Shown piece by piece: positions 54,294 through 63,200 of a stretch of DNA of 64,000 bases. A program made the position numbers and the translations under genes. Under the pieces are notes generated by a model, which had not been told where the DNA came from, searched no databases, and worked only from the letters and a program-made list of their open reading frames with translations. The number at the start of each line of letters is the position of its first letter. The first letter of the stretch is position 1. The DNA is taken from the NCBI GenBank assembly GCA_938049225.1, contig CALICM010000038.1, positions 1 to 64,000 of the forward strand. Reading direction: 5' to 3'. This stretch comes from an uncultured Paracoccaceae bacterium. Its GTDB lineage: Bacteria; Pseudomonadota; Alphaproteobacteria; Rhodobacterales; Rhodobacteraceae.

Positions 54294-54755
54294 CTACGTC
54301 CCGGTCGAGCCAAAGCCACCCGCGCCGCGCATACTGGGCGGCAGGCTGGTCACCGGCTGCCAACGCGCTTGGGCCACGGGGGCTAGCACCAATTGCGCGA
54401 TGCGATCGCCGTGATGGACGGTGAAGGCCGTATCGCTGGTGTTCAGAAGGATCACACCAACTTCGCCCCGATAGTCAGCGTCGATGGTGCCAGGACTGTT
54501 GAGCAGGGTGATGCCGTGACGTAGGGCAAGGCCAGAGCGTGGCCGCACCTGAGTCTCGAACCCCGGTGGCAGCGCGATGGCGAGGCCCGAGGGGACCAAT
54601 GCGCGGGCGCCGGGGGCCAGGGTCAGGCCCTCGCTGCGGTAGTCCACCGGGAAATTGGCGCGCAGGTCCATGCCTGCCGCTTGAGCCGTTTCATAAGCAG
54701 GCAACGGCACGGCGGGATCCGCGTCAGCAATCCGAGTGATTTGAACCAGGGTCAT
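54294..54755 (-). CDS. dut: dUTPase (deoxyuridine 5'-triphosphate nucleotidohydrolase)
   Basis: The 153-residue trimeric enzyme hydrolyses dUTP to dUMP, keeping uracil out of DNA. All five motifs are seen: [42 protein letters not shown] and the C-terminal [10 protein letters not shown]. The start at 54755 overlaps the coaBC stop by four bases, a common dfp-dut arrangement. Confidence 0.96.
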   Translation of the reverse strand: MTLVQITRIADADPAVPLPAYETAQAAGMDLRANFPVDYRSEGLTLAPGARALVPSGLAIALPPGFETQVRPRSGLALRHGITLLNSPGTIDADYRGEVGVILLNTSDTAFTVHHGDRIAQLVLAPVAQARWQPVTSLPPSMRGAGGFGSTGT

Positions 54756-55948
54756 TCCATCGCCTGGGCGATGCGGGCAGCCAATTGTCGCGCGGTGTCG
54801 ATCTTGGATTGGCGCGGCCAGACCTCGGGCTCCTGGTCGGTGATCAGCGTCACGGCATTTTCGGTGCCGCCCATGATGCCAGTTTCGGGCCGCACGTCGT
54901 TGGCCAAGATCCAATCGCAACCCTTTCGGGCGCGTTTGGCGGTGGCATGGGCGACCACGTCGTCGGTCTCGGCGGCGAACCCCACGACTAGTTTGGGCCG
55001 TTGGGTGGGATGTGTGGACAGGGTGTGCAGGATGTCGGCGTTCTCGGCGAAACTCAGGCTGGGCGGGCCACCCGTGACGTCCTTTTTCAGCTTGCTGTCC
55101 GAGGCCGAGGTGACATGCCAATCGGCCACGGCCGCTGCGCAAACCGCTGCATCGGCGGGCAAAGCTGCCGCTACGGCATCGGCCATCTGAGCGGCGGTAT
55201 CAACTTCCGAGATATGCACGCCCTGAGGATGTTTGGCGGTAGCGGGGCCGGTGATGAAGCTAACCCGTGCCCCCAGCGCCGACAGCGCCTCGGCGATCGC
55301 GCTGCCCTGTGCACCCGACGAGCGGTTGGCGATGTAGCGCACGGGGTCGATGGGCTCGTGCGTCGGGCCCGAGGTGACGATGATATGCTTGCCGGACAGC
55401 GGGCCGTCGGCCAGTGCCGCGGCGGCGGCTTGGACGATTTGCGGCGGTTCCGCCATGCGGCCGGGGCCGTATTCGCCGCAGGCCATAGCACCCTCGTCCG
55501 GGCCGGTGATCAGGATACCATCGCCTCGCAGGGTGGCCAGATTGCGCTGCGTGGCGGGGTGGGTCCACATGCGCACGTTCATCGCAGGCGCGATCAGGAC
55601 GCGTTTGTCGGTCGCCATAAGCAAGGTCGAGGCCAAGTCGTCAGCGTGACCGTGCGCCATTTTGGCCATCAGATCGGCGGTCGCCGGGGCCACGACGATC
55701 AGATCGGCCGCGCGGGATAGCTCGATATGCCCCATCTCGGCCTCGTCGGTCAGATCGAACAGATCGCGATACGCCTTTTGCCCCGCCAGGGCCGAGGCAC
55801 TGAGCGGTGTGACAAACTCCTCTGCCGCGCGGGTCAAGACTGGGGTGACACCGGCGCCCGCGTCTTGCAAGCGGCGGATCAGATCCAGGCTTTTATAAGC
55901 CGCGATGCCGCCGCCGATGATCAGCAATATCTTGCGCCCTTGCAGCAT
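54752..55948 (-). CDS. coaBC: Bifunctional phosphopantothenoylcysteine synthetase/decarboxylase CoaBC
   Basis: The 398-residue enzyme makes 4'-phosphopantetheine for coenzyme A. The N-terminal flavin-dependent decarboxylase (CoaC) has [40 protein letters not shown] and the PAMNVRMW segment. The C-terminal synthetase (CoaB) has [40 protein letters not shown] and an NDV motif follow, as in the family. Confidence 0.96.
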   Translation of the reverse strand: MLQGRKILLIIGGGIAAYKSLDLIRRLQDAGAGVTPVLTRAAEEFVTPLSASALAGQKAYRDLFDLTDEAEMGHIELSRAADLIVVAPATADLMAKMAHGHADDLASTLLMATDKRVLIAPAMNVRMWTHPATQRNLATLRGDGILITGPDEGAMACGEYGPGRMAEPPQIVQAAAAALADGPLSGKHIIVTSGPTHEPIDPVRYIANRSSGAQGSAIAEALSALGARVSFITGPATAKHPQGVHISEVDTAAQMADAVAAALPADAAVCAAAVADWHVTSASDSKLKKDVTGGPPSLSFAENADILHTLSTHPTQRPKLVVGFAAETDDVVAHATAKRARKGCDWILANDVRPETGIMGGTENAVTLITDQEPEVWPRQSKIDTARQLAARIAQAME

Positions 55949-56016
55949 GATCGAACCCCTCGCCCGTGATGCAAAGACTTCTACGCCTGCCCCCGACAGG
56001 CGGCAAGCCTGTGCGC

Positions 56017-56823
56017 CTATTCAAATGCGGCGCAGGGATCGGGGCGGTCGACCGCTGGGGTTATGGTGTGGCTGTCAAAGGGCGCCTGGGGGGCGGCCTC
56101 GACCTGAGCATGTGCATGGATGGTCAGGCTGGGATCCGCAGCGCGCAGAACCGCAGGTAAGCCCCAATCGAGACGCGCGTGACCGTTGCCGGTGATTACC
56201 AGGACCGGACCCGGCCCGGGCCTCTCGACGGCCTGCAACACTGCACGGGCTAACCAAGCATCACGCAGACGTTGAGCCTCGACCATGCCCGGCAGAGCGG
56301 TTTCGGGCAGAGCACCGCAATGCGCGGCGGCTTGCATTGCCTGGCGCTGGGTCTGGTCGGTGGCAGGCAAGGGGGTGGTCAGGCCGAAGCGGGCGGCATC
56401 CCGGCCAAAGACAGCTGCCGCGCTGTCCGAGACGGCAGCGCGGATGTCTCGCCTTGGGGCTTCGGCGCCAAAAAGGGCGGCTTGGGGTGCCGCCAGCGCG
56501 CTTGCGTAATAGCGCTCGAAGGGTGGCCAACCGGATTGTGGCCAATCAAGCGCCTCGGCGATTTGCTCGGTTGACGTTCCATTCGCGCGCAGGTCCGACA
56601 CAATCGCCGCCGCATCGGGCGACAGCATTTCATAGACCAGCGCTTTGGGCTGCAGAGCGCGCGCGACCGCCGCCTGGGTCTGTTGGTGACGGGGGTTGTC
56701 GTGCACCTCGCCGATAATCACCACATCCGCGACGCGCGCGTTGGCAATAAGGTCATCGATTGGGGTGGCAAGTGCCGGAAGCCCCAGCGCCGCAAACGCC
56801 AGGCACCACTGCCAAAAACGCAC
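56017..56823 (-). CDS. ChaN-family haem-binding-like protein
   Basis: The 268-residue exported protein (signal MRFWQWCLAFAALGLPALA) has the ChaN core: VVIIGEVHDNPRHQQTQAAV near residues 34-53, LVYEMLSPDAAAI, and VLVITGNGHARLDWGLPAVL toward the end. ChaN proteins bind haem and are linked to iron uptake. It starts with GTG directly after the rpoH TAG, so the two may be co-transcribed. Confidence 0.85.
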   Translation of the reverse strand: MRFWQWCLAFAALGLPALATPIDDLIANARVADVVIIGEVHDNPRHQQTQAAVARALQPKALVYEMLSPDAAAIVSDLRANGTSTEQIAEALDWPQSGWPPFERYYASALAAPQAALFGAEAPRRDIRAAVSDSAAAVFGRDAARFGLTTPLPATDQTQRQAMQAAAHCGALPETALPGMVEAQRLRDAWLARAVLQAVERPGPGPVLVITGNGHARLDWGLPAVLRAADPSLTIHAHAQVEAAPQAPFDSHTITPAVDRPDPCAAFE

Positions 56824-57705
56824 CTAGGCTAAGGCCAGCATTGCCGCCCCGTTACCGGTCGCACCCTCAAGCTGACGACGCATTTTCTTCAAGGCCTGAG
56901 CCTCGAGTTGACGGATCCGCTCTTTGGATAGGCCAAGTTCGTCACCCAAACTCTCGAGCGTGCGGGGCTCGTCGCGCAGTTTTCGCTCCACAATGATCAT
57001 CCGCTCGCGTGCGTTCAGCGATACCATTGCATCCGTCAACCACTTCCGCGCCGTTTCCATGTCGCGGCTATGTTCGACCATATGTTCGGCCTGAGGTCCA
57101 TCGTCCTCGATGGTTTCGACCCATTCGCGGCCCTCTTCGCCCGCCTGCTGGGCGTTCAAAGAAAAGTCAGAGCCCGCGAGCCGCGCGTCCATCATCTCGA
57201 CGTCTCGAAGGGGGACACCAACCTCGATGGCGATCTTCTCTCGCAGGGATTGGCCGTCAATTTTATCGCCCGCCGCGCCGGCCTCACGCTCAAACTTGGC
57301 GCGTACACGCCGCAAGTTGAAAAACAGTGCCTTTTGCGACGACGTGGACCCGGTTCGAACCATGGACCAGTTCCGCATCACATAATCTTGGATCGAGGCT
57401 TTGATCCACCAGACCGCATAGGTCGAAAAGCGCACACCGCGATCTGGGTCGAACTTCTCGGCGGCTTTCATGAGGCCCACACTTGCCTCTTGCACAAGGT
57501 CTGGCATTGGCGCGCCATAGCGGCGATATTTCGAAGCCATCGACACCGCCAGTCGCATGTAGGCGTTCACCAATCGATGCAGCGAGCGTTCGCATCCGTC
57601 GTCGCGCCAAGCGCGCGCCAGGGTAAGCTCAGTTTCGGCATCCAGCATCTCGGCGGACATGGCCTGCCGGGTGACGGTTCTAACCCCTGTTGTATCGTAG
57701 TTCAT
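56824..57705 (-). CDS. rpoH: Heat-shock sigma factor RpoH
   Basis: The 293-residue sigma-70-family factor directs RNA polymerase to heat-shock promoters. Region 2 reads LVNAYMRLAVSMASKYRRYG and FSTYAVWWIKASIQDYVMRN. The RpoH-specific box QKALFFNLRR is present. Region 4 includes LGDELGLSKERIRQLEAQAL. An Hsp20 gene with a matching promoter lies 5 kb away in this window. Confidence 0.95.
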   Translation of the reverse strand: MNYDTTGVRTVTRQAMSAEMLDAETELTLARAWRDDGCERSLHRLVNAYMRLAVSMASKYRRYGAPMPDLVQEASVGLMKAAEKFDPDRGVRFSTYAVWWIKASIQDYVMRNWSMVRTGSTSSQKALFFNLRRVRAKFEREAGAAGDKIDGQSLREKIAIEVGVPLRDVEMMDARLAGSDFSLNAQQAGEEGREWVETIEDDGPQAEHMVEHSRDMETARKWLTDAMVSLNARERMIIVERKLRDEPRTLESLGDELGLSKERIRQLEAQALKKMRRQLEGATGNGAAMLALA

Positions 57706-57819
57706 GCAGCCCTCCCAGGGTAATAACAGCAGTCTACGGTGTTCTTAAAGAGGGGGTACGCGGGGTGTTCCGTGGTGGATCACCGTTGGTTAGAAAAAAT
57801 TTACTAATCCACGTAAACA

Positions 57820-57844
57820 ATTTGTTTCTAAATTGGAAACAAAT
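57820..57844. promoter_or_regulatory. AT-rich perfect inverted repeat between rpoH and a GST gene
   Basis: ATTTGTTTC (57820-57828) and GAAACAAAT (57836-57844) are perfect inverted halves with a 7-bp spacer, in the divergent region between rpoH and the glutathione S-transferase gene (77 bp before the latter's ATG). It may be an operator. The regulator is unknown. Confidence 0.4.
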
Positions 57845-57920
57845 GGAAGGGATCACAAAAGGTCATTGGACGGCGCCGGGTTTGGGCCTTCAGAGTGGGC
57901 GAAACGACAGAGGTTTCACG

Positions 57921-58799
57921 ATGACATATGAATTGGCGATTGGGGACCGCAGTTACTCGAGTTGGTCCTTGCGCGGATGGTTACTGTTCGACGCATTCGA
58001 TCTACCGGTGAAATCGCGCCTGGCCGTGATGCGTACCGAAGCCTTTCCAACTTTGCTGGCGGATTTTCCCGGGGCGCGGACTGTGCCCGCGCTGAAAACA
58101 GATGGTGTGTCGCTGTGGGACAGCCTGGCTATTGCCGAGACCCTGGCCGAGCGTCACCCGGACGCGGGGCATTGGCCAGTGGATCCCGCCGACCGGGCGT
58201 TGGCGCGCAGTTTGACGGCGGAAATGCATTCGGGGTTTGCGGCCTTGCGGCAGGTGTGCCCGATGAATTTGCGCCACGGCTTCGCCGGTTTTGCCCCGGG
58301 TGCGGATGTTTTGGCGGATCTTGAGCGACTGTATGATCTTTGGGCCATGGCGCGCGCGCGTGGGCACGATGGCCCTTGGTTGTTTGGGAGTTACTCGGCT
58401 GTGGATGCCTTCTTTGCCCCGGTGGCCGCACGGATCGCAGGCTATGGCCTGCCGGTTTTGGGGGCAGATGCGGAGTATGTCGCGGCCCATTTGGCCCAGA
58501 ACGGATTTCGGCGATGGCGCGCGATGGGCCAGGCGAACCCTCATATCCAAACGCAATACGACAATGACTTAGAGCAGGTGGCCTGGCCAGGACCGACGCC
58601 CTTGCTGGCCGAAGCAGTGACAGGTGAAACGCCCCTAAATGATACTTGTCCTTATTCCGGTTTGCCAGTGGCCTCCGAGGGGCTCGCACGGATCGACGGG
58701 CGGGTCTATGGCTTTTGCAACACATTCTGCCGCGACAAATCCGTCGCTGATGCCCAGGCATGGCCCGCGCTTGTTGACCTGATGGCGCGACACGACTGA
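57921..58799 (+). CDS. Glutathione S-transferase-like protein with C-terminal CxxC segment
   Basis: The 292-residue protein has an N-terminal thioredoxin-fold GST domain (YSSWSLRGWLLFDAFDLPVK, then PALKTDGVSLWDSLAIAETL) and a helical second domain. The last 55 residues add TCPYSGLPVASEGLARIDG and YGFCNTFCRDKSVADAQAWP, a Cys-rich segment like a YHS/TRASH-type metal-binding unit, which ordinary GSTs lack. The ATG at 57921 is chosen, as the upstream open frame has no family similarity. Confidence 0.82.
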   Translation: MTYELAIGDRSYSSWSLRGWLLFDAFDLPVKSRLAVMRTEAFPTLLADFPGARTVPALKTDGVSLWDSLAIAETLAERHPDAGHWPVDPADRALARSLTAEMHSGFAALRQVCPMNLRHGFAGFAPGADVLADLERLYDLWAMARARGHDGPWLFGSYSAVDAFFAPVAARIAGYGLPVLGADAEYVAAHLAQNGFRRWRAMGQANPHIQTQYDNDLEQVAWPGPTPLLAEAVTGETPLNDTCPYSGLPVASEGLARIDGRVYGFCNTFCRDKSVADAQAWPALVDLMARHD

Positions 58800-58860
58800 C
58801 GGGCGTGTTAAACACAAATTAACCAACCCGGCGCTTCCTGTCCGCGAAGGAGGCATTGGG

Positions 58861-60408
58861 ATGATTGCCCGATCCTACACTGTTGCGTTCCAAGGAATGG
58901 AGGCGCGGCGGGTCGAGGTGCAATGCGCCATCGCCCCCGGCCTGCCTGGCTTTGCCATTGTGGGGCTGCCTGACAAGGCTGTCTCCGAGGCGCGTGACCG
59001 TGTGCGGGCGGCATTGGCCGAGATGGGGCTAGCACTGCCGTCGCGCAAAATCACGGTGAACCTATCGCCCGCCGATCTGCCCAAAGAGGGGTCGCATTTC
59101 GATCTGCCGATTGCTTTGGCGATCCTGGCTGCCATGGATGTTTTGCCACGCGAAGAGGTTGCGCAGTATTGGGCAATGGGCGAATTGTCATTGGATGGCT
59201 CGCTCATCGCGGTGGTCGGCGCGCTGCCTGCGGCCCTGGCCGCTGGGGCGGATGATTGTGGGTTGATCTGCCCGCAAAGCAGCGGGGCCGAGGCCGCTTG
59301 GGTCGAAAGCGTCGAGGTGATCGCGCCACCGGATCTGCTGTCCACCATCAACCACTTCACCGGCAAAGGCACCCTGGCCCCCGCGCAACCGGGCGAGGTG
59401 CCGGGCCCGGCGGGCGTACCAGATCTGTCTGATGTGCGGGGCCAGGAAAAGGCCCGCCGGGCGTTAGAGATCGCCGCGGCGGGGCGGCACCATTTGTTCA
59501 TGGTCGGCCCGCCGGGGGCTGGAAAATCCATGCTCGCCGCGCGCCTGCCCGGCATTTTGCCGCCGCTGGACGCGGGCGAAGCCCTTGAAACCTCGATGAT
59601 CCATTCGCTGTGCGGCCTGCTGAGCGCTGGCGGGATCAGCCGCGAGCGGCCCTACCGGGCGCCGCATCACACGGCCTCGATGGCGGCCGTGGTCGGCGGC
59701 GGACGGGGGGCGAAACCGGGCGAGATCAGCCTGGCGCACCATGGGGTGTTGTTTCTGGACGAGCTGCCCGAGTTTCCCCGCGGTGTGCTGGAAACCCTGC
59801 GCCAACCGATCGAGACGGGGGATGTGATCGTAGCCCGGGCCAATGCGCATGTGCGCTATCCTTGCCGCTTTATGCTGATCGCCGCGGCCAATCCCTGCCG
59901 CTGCGGCTATCTGACGGATCCAGCCCGGGCGTGTGGACGCGCGCCGGGCTGTGGGGCTGACTATTTGGGCCGGGTCTCGGGGCCATTGCTGGATCGGTTC
60001 GACTTGCGGATCGAGGTCCCGCCGGTGCGGATTTCCGAGGTTGCGGATGCGGTGCCCGGCGAAGCCTCGGCCGTGGTGGCGGCCCGGGTCGCGGTCGCGC
60101 GGGAGCGGCAAGCCGCGCGGTACAGCGACGCCGAGGGCGTGCGCGTGAACGCGGATGCTGGGGGTGACATGCTGACGGCACTTTCGGCCCTGGCGCCTGA
60201 GGCGCGCGATCTGATCGACCAAGCCGCCGAGCGGTTTGGGATGAGCGCGCGTGGCTATCACCGAGTGATCCGCGTGGCACGGACCATTGCCGACTTGGAC
60301 GATCAGGACAGCGTCGGCCGCGCCCATGTGGCCGAGGCGATAAGCTATCGCCTGATCGCCGAAGATCGACGCCCGGCGGCGGTATCGACGGCAATAGCAG
60401 GCACATAG
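58861..60408 (+). CDS. comM: YifB/ComM-family Mg-chelatase-like AAA+ ATPase
   Basis: The 515-residue protein has an N-terminal Lon-protease-like fold (GLPGFAIVGLPDKAVSEARD) and a Mg-chelatase-type AAA+ core with Walker A GPPGAGKSMLAARLPGILPP and Walker B HHGVLFLDELPEF. A CR-containing insertion (NPCRCGYLTDPARACGRAPG) and C-terminal helical domain follow. Homologues such as ComM are helicases that extend branch migration during natural transformation. Confidence 0.92.
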   Translation: MIARSYTVAFQGMEARRVEVQCAIAPGLPGFAIVGLPDKAVSEARDRVRAALAEMGLALPSRKITVNLSPADLPKEGSHFDLPIALAILAAMDVLPREEVAQYWAMGELSLDGSLIAVVGALPAALAAGADDCGLICPQSSGAEAAWVESVEVIAPPDLLSTINHFTGKGTLAPAQPGEVPGPAGVPDLSDVRGQEKARRALEIAAAGRHHLFMVGPPGAGKSMLAARLPGILPPLDAGEALETSMIHSLCGLLSAGGISRERPYRAPHHTASMAAVVGGGRGAKPGEISLAHHGVLFLDELPEFPRGVLETLRQPIETGDVIVARANAHVRYPCRFMLIAAANPCRCGYLTDPARACGRAPGCGADYLGRVSGPLLDRFDLRIEVPPVRISEVADAVPGEASAVVAARVAVARERQAARYSDAEGVRVNADAGGDMLTALSALAPEARDLIDQAAERFGMSARGYHRVIRVARTIADLDDQDSVGRAHVAEAISYRLIAEDRRPAAVSTAIAGT

Positions 60409-60490
60409 CGGCACGATCTGGGAACAAAGGCTACGATCGACGGGGTCGATGCGGGCTGTTCAGCTGCTTTGCTTGCAGAGCAGTCAGATC

Positions 60491-60510
60491 AGACGCGATT
60501 TAGCGCGTCT
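60491..60510 (+). terminator. Intrinsic terminator after comM
   Basis: AGACGCG, loop ATTTAG, CGCGTCT forms a 7-bp stem followed by TTC. A second stronger hairpin lies 40 bp downstream. Confidence 0.5.
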
Positions 60511-60549
60511 TTCGAACGCGGGCGCCATTGTGGATCAAGCTTCTCTCGC

Positions 60550-60576
60550 AGCGGAGTTGCATTTCACAACTCCGCT
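60550..60576 (+). terminator. Second hairpin terminator between convergent genes
   Basis: AGCGGAGTTG and CAACTCCGCT pair perfectly over 10 bp with a 7-nt loop, followed by CCTTTGG. It separates comM (plus) from the convergent unknown gene on the minus strand. Confidence 0.6.
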
Positions 60577-60657
60577 CCTTTGGTCGGTGAAATTTGGCGC
60601 AGCGCCGGGTGATACGTTCCTATGATGTTTGCGAGACGAAATGGAAAACCACTCGGA

Positions 60658-61581
60658 TCACTGAATGTTCGCGCGGTTGCCTGCAATGAACTCTTCGAAA
60701 CCGAAGGTCAGGAAGTGGTTCAGCAACGACCCTTCGTCCGTGCCGAAGGCGGCCGCCAAATCCTCGTTCCCTTCTGCCGAGGCATAGGCCTGTGCTTCGA
60801 AAACCGTTACTGCGCCTTCGGTCACGTCGGCGATGACGGCATTTGCAGCAGCCTGAAACGCCGCGACTTGATCTGGGGGTGCGGCGCCATCGGAAGCCTC
60901 GGTCAGGGTGATTGTCGCACTGCTCCTTGTGCTTTCGATGCGTTCCCCTTCGAAAAGATATGTATTGCCCGTATTTTCGTCGACGAACGAAAATGTTCCG
61001 ATACCGGATGACTGATACTCCGCTAGAGCATCTTCGCCGCCAAAAATTGTCAAATCGACCTCTCTGCCCTGGAAAATCGCTTTGGCCTGTCCATCGTTCC
61101 GACCGTCCGAAATGGCGACAAGGCCGCTTTCCGCCAGGGCGAGGCCGCTGTTCACTGCGGTCTCGCTTTCGGCCACAGCCACTGGGAATGGGTCGCCTGT
61201 TGGCTGGAAATCTATTACCTCCGGCACCCCCCGGCCAATGTTGAATTCATTCAAACTTTCACCGGACGGACGACGCGCGACAATTGTAGGAAAACCCGTT
61301 TGCGCCTGGGTGATCCCATCCTCCGAAGGAATAAGTCTGGCGTTGACTCGTTGGCCATTCACATAGACAAAACCGATTTCCTCGACGATGCTGTCAAGAA
61401 ACACCGGGACTTCGTTCCCGGACGCGACCTCAGCCTCCGGGATTAATGCGGCTGCAGCGCCTGTAATGTCTGCTCTGGGAGTCTCTAAACCATCCAGGAT
61501 AGCCTGATCTAATTCCAAGGGCGTCGGCAGAGCGATTGTTGGGGCCTCCGCCAAAGCTGCTTGATTCACGTTTTCCATCAA
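60658..61581 (-). CDS. Unknown acidic protein with a C-terminal NPD-like repeat
   Basis: The 307-residue acidic protein has no signal peptide or recognised main domain. The C-terminal 45 residues (AQAYASAEGNEDLAAAFGTD then SLLNHFLTFGFEEFIAGNRA) match the pattern of short repeats (Y-x-A-x-N-x-D-L-A ... H-F-x-x-F-G-x-x-E) found at the ends of large secreted RTX and glycosyltransferase-like proteins in alphaproteobacteria. The N-terminal half alternates Pro and acidic residues. It may be secreted by a type I pathway, but no exporter lies nearby. Confidence 0.7.
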   Translation of the reverse strand: MMENVNQAALAEAPTIALPTPLELDQAILDGLETPRADITGAAAALIPEAEVASGNEVPVFLDSIVEEIGFVYVNGQRVNARLIPSEDGITQAQTGFPTIVARRPSGESLNEFNIGRGVPEVIDFQPTGDPFPVAVAESETAVNSGLALAESGLVAISDGRNDGQAKAIFQGREVDLTIFGGEDALAEYQSSGIGTFSFVDENTGNTYLFEGERIESTRSSATITLTEASDGAAPPDQVAAFQAAANAVIADVTEGAVTVFEAQAYASAEGNEDLAAAFGTDEGSLLNHFLTFGFEEFIAGNRANIQ

Positions 61582-61879
61582 TCGCCACTCCTGCTTCTGG
61601 AATTCCTTCAGCAGCAGGATGCCATCAACGTCTGGACTTTTGCATAGTGTTCATTTGAGTTGTTCTACGTCCTTACGTATGTCGTTGCGTTAAACCGGTT
61701 GAGGGCTCAACAAACCCAAGTTGCCCTTTTGATTCACCAAAGTATTCGCCGCAAATCTCGGACGGTCCGCAATGTCGCCCAAACCACCCAGACTGCGTGG
61801 TGCAGTCTTGCCAACGGTGGATTTCTCTCGTCATTAGCGTCGATCTGGGTTGCTTCACATTGCAACTTGTCAGCGGGAT
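61582..61879. other. Intergenic region upstream of the Hsp20 promoter
   Basis: No gene with credible start and composition is visible. It holds the leader of the minus-strand unknown gene (AGGAG before its ATG) and otherwise shows nothing notable. Confidence 0.5.
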
Positions 61880-61909
61880 CTTGACGCCCGAAATGTCCCT
61901 CCCCATTTA
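61880..61909 (+). promoter_or_regulatory. RpoH (sigma-32) heat-shock promoter of the Hsp20 gene
   Basis: CTTGAC at 61880-61885, a 15-bp spacer and CCCCATTTA at 61901-61909 match the sigma-32 consensus (CTTGAA, 13-17 bp, CCCCATNTA). This predicts transcription from about 61916 and a 5' leader of about 97 nt before the Hsp20 ATG. The matching sigma factor gene is at 56824-57705. Confidence 0.82.
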
Positions 61910-62012
61910 ACCAATGGCGGATGCCAAGCCGGGTCCGGCGGACCGAAAACCCAAGGGCCTGTCCATGGTGGAGGGCCCGCACATCGTATCGCTTCTTAAG
62001 GAGGATGCACTC

Positions 62013-62462
62013 ATGCGTACTTATGATTTTTCCCCACTTTATCGCTCAACCGTTGGCTTTGACCGTTTGGCCGGTCTTTTGGACAATGTCCTGACCAACG
62101 ATGTCAGCACGCAAAGCTACCCACCCTATAACATCGAGAAAACGGGCGAGGACGCTTACCGCATCACCGTGGCTGTTGCAGGATTTACCGATGACGAGTT
62201 GACCATCGAGGCCAAGGACAGCCAGTTGGTCATCGCAGGTAAGAAGGCCGCTGACGAGGACGAGGCGACTTATCTGCACCGGGGCATCGCGACCCGCGCG
62301 TTTGAGCGCCGGTTCCAATTGGCCGATCACGTGCGCGCCACTGCGGCTGTCACGGAAAATGGCTTGCTGCATGTCGATCTGGTGCGCGAAGTGCCCGAGG
62401 CGCTGAAACCGCGCAAAATCGCCATCGGCGCTGCACCTGCGCTTGAAGGTGCGGTCAACTGA
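62013..62462 (+). CDS. Hsp20/alpha-crystallin small heat-shock protein
   Basis: This 149-residue holdase chaperone binds unfolding proteins. The N-terminus reads YDFSPLYRSTVGFDRLAGLL. The alpha-crystallin domain starts YPPYNIEKTGEDAYRITVAV, includes YLHRGIATRAFERRFQL and ends in ENGLLHVDLVREVPEALKPR with KIAIG, typical of the IbpA group. The frame is open upstream, but the ATG at 62013 has AAGGAGG at 61998. The Shine-Dalgarno sequence can pair with CTTC just upstream, a possible thermometer. A terminator follows. Confidence 0.95.
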   Translation: MRTYDFSPLYRSTVGFDRLAGLLDNVLTNDVSTQSYPPYNIEKTGEDAYRITVAVAGFTDDELTIEAKDSQLVIAGKKAADEDEATYLHRGIATRAFERRFQLADHVRATAAVTENGLLHVDLVREVPEALKPRKIAIGAAPALEGAVN

Positions 62463-62490
62463 TCGACAGCTAACCCGCTTGTGACACCTG

Positions 62491-62512
62491 GGTCCGCCAT
62501 TTTTGGCGGGCC
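62491..62512 (+). terminator. Intrinsic terminator of the Hsp20 gene
   Basis: GGTCCGCC, a 6-nt AT loop, and GGCGGGCC (one G-U) form an 8-bp stem followed by TTTTGTGTTTT, 29 bp after the stop codon. Confidence 0.85.
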
Positions 62513-62564
62513 TTTTGTGTTTTAGGCGCTAAGATCCCTTGGGAAATCAATCAAGGGGGACCTT

Positions 62565-62987
62565 ATGAAATACACAATTGCATGCGCCGCTACTGCTTTT
62601 CTGATGGCGCTTGGGGCACAGGCGGGCGAGACGCCCTCGGTCGAGGGGGCCGAGGTTTATTTCATCGGGCTTGAGGATGGCGCGACCCTCCAAAGCCCGG
62701 TGACGCTGCTTTTTGGGCTGAACGGCATGGGTGTGGCCCCAGCTGGCACAGATGTAGACGACACCGGACACCATCATCTGCTGATCAACACGCCAGTGTC
62801 GGACTTGAACTTGGATGAACCGATGCCAGCGAGCGACGGTTTGATCCATTTCGGCGGTGGTCAGACGCAGGCAACATTGGATCTGCCCGCAGGCACGCAT
62901 ACGATTCAACTGGTGTTGGGCGATCTTTCGCATATCCCCCATGATCCGCCGGTGATGTCAGAGGTTCTCACGATCACGGTGGAGTAA
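62565..62987 (+). CDS. Exported DUF4399 protein
   Basis: The 140-residue protein has a signal peptide (MKYTIACAATAFLMALGAQA) and the DUF4399 pattern: VYFIGLEDGATLQSPVTLLF, GMGVAPAGTDVDDTGHHHLL and IQLVLGDLSHIPHDPPVMSE. The HHH and acidic residues suggest metal binding. The function is not known. GGGGGACC lies before the ATG. It is monocistronic between hsp20 and trpB. Confidence 0.88.
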   Translation: MKYTIACAATAFLMALGAQAGETPSVEGAEVYFIGLEDGATLQSPVTLLFGLNGMGVAPAGTDVDDTGHHHLLINTPVSDLNLDEPMPASDGLIHFGGGQTQATLDLPAGTHTIQLVLGDLSHIPHDPPVMSEVLTITVE

Positions 62988-63200
62988 CTCCTGCCCGACC
63001 GAGCGCTGTTTGGCAGCGTTCGGAGCCTCCGGCGGGGATATTTTGGGGACAAAGTGGTCTGAGCCGGGCAGTAATACGCCGCAAGTGGCGCATGCGGATA
63101 TCGGTCGATAATAGGGCCTGACCAACGCCACGATCCGGCATCGACGGGGGCGAAGGAACCCGCTAAGACGGGGCGTTGCGCGGATCTTGGGAGGTTGTCG

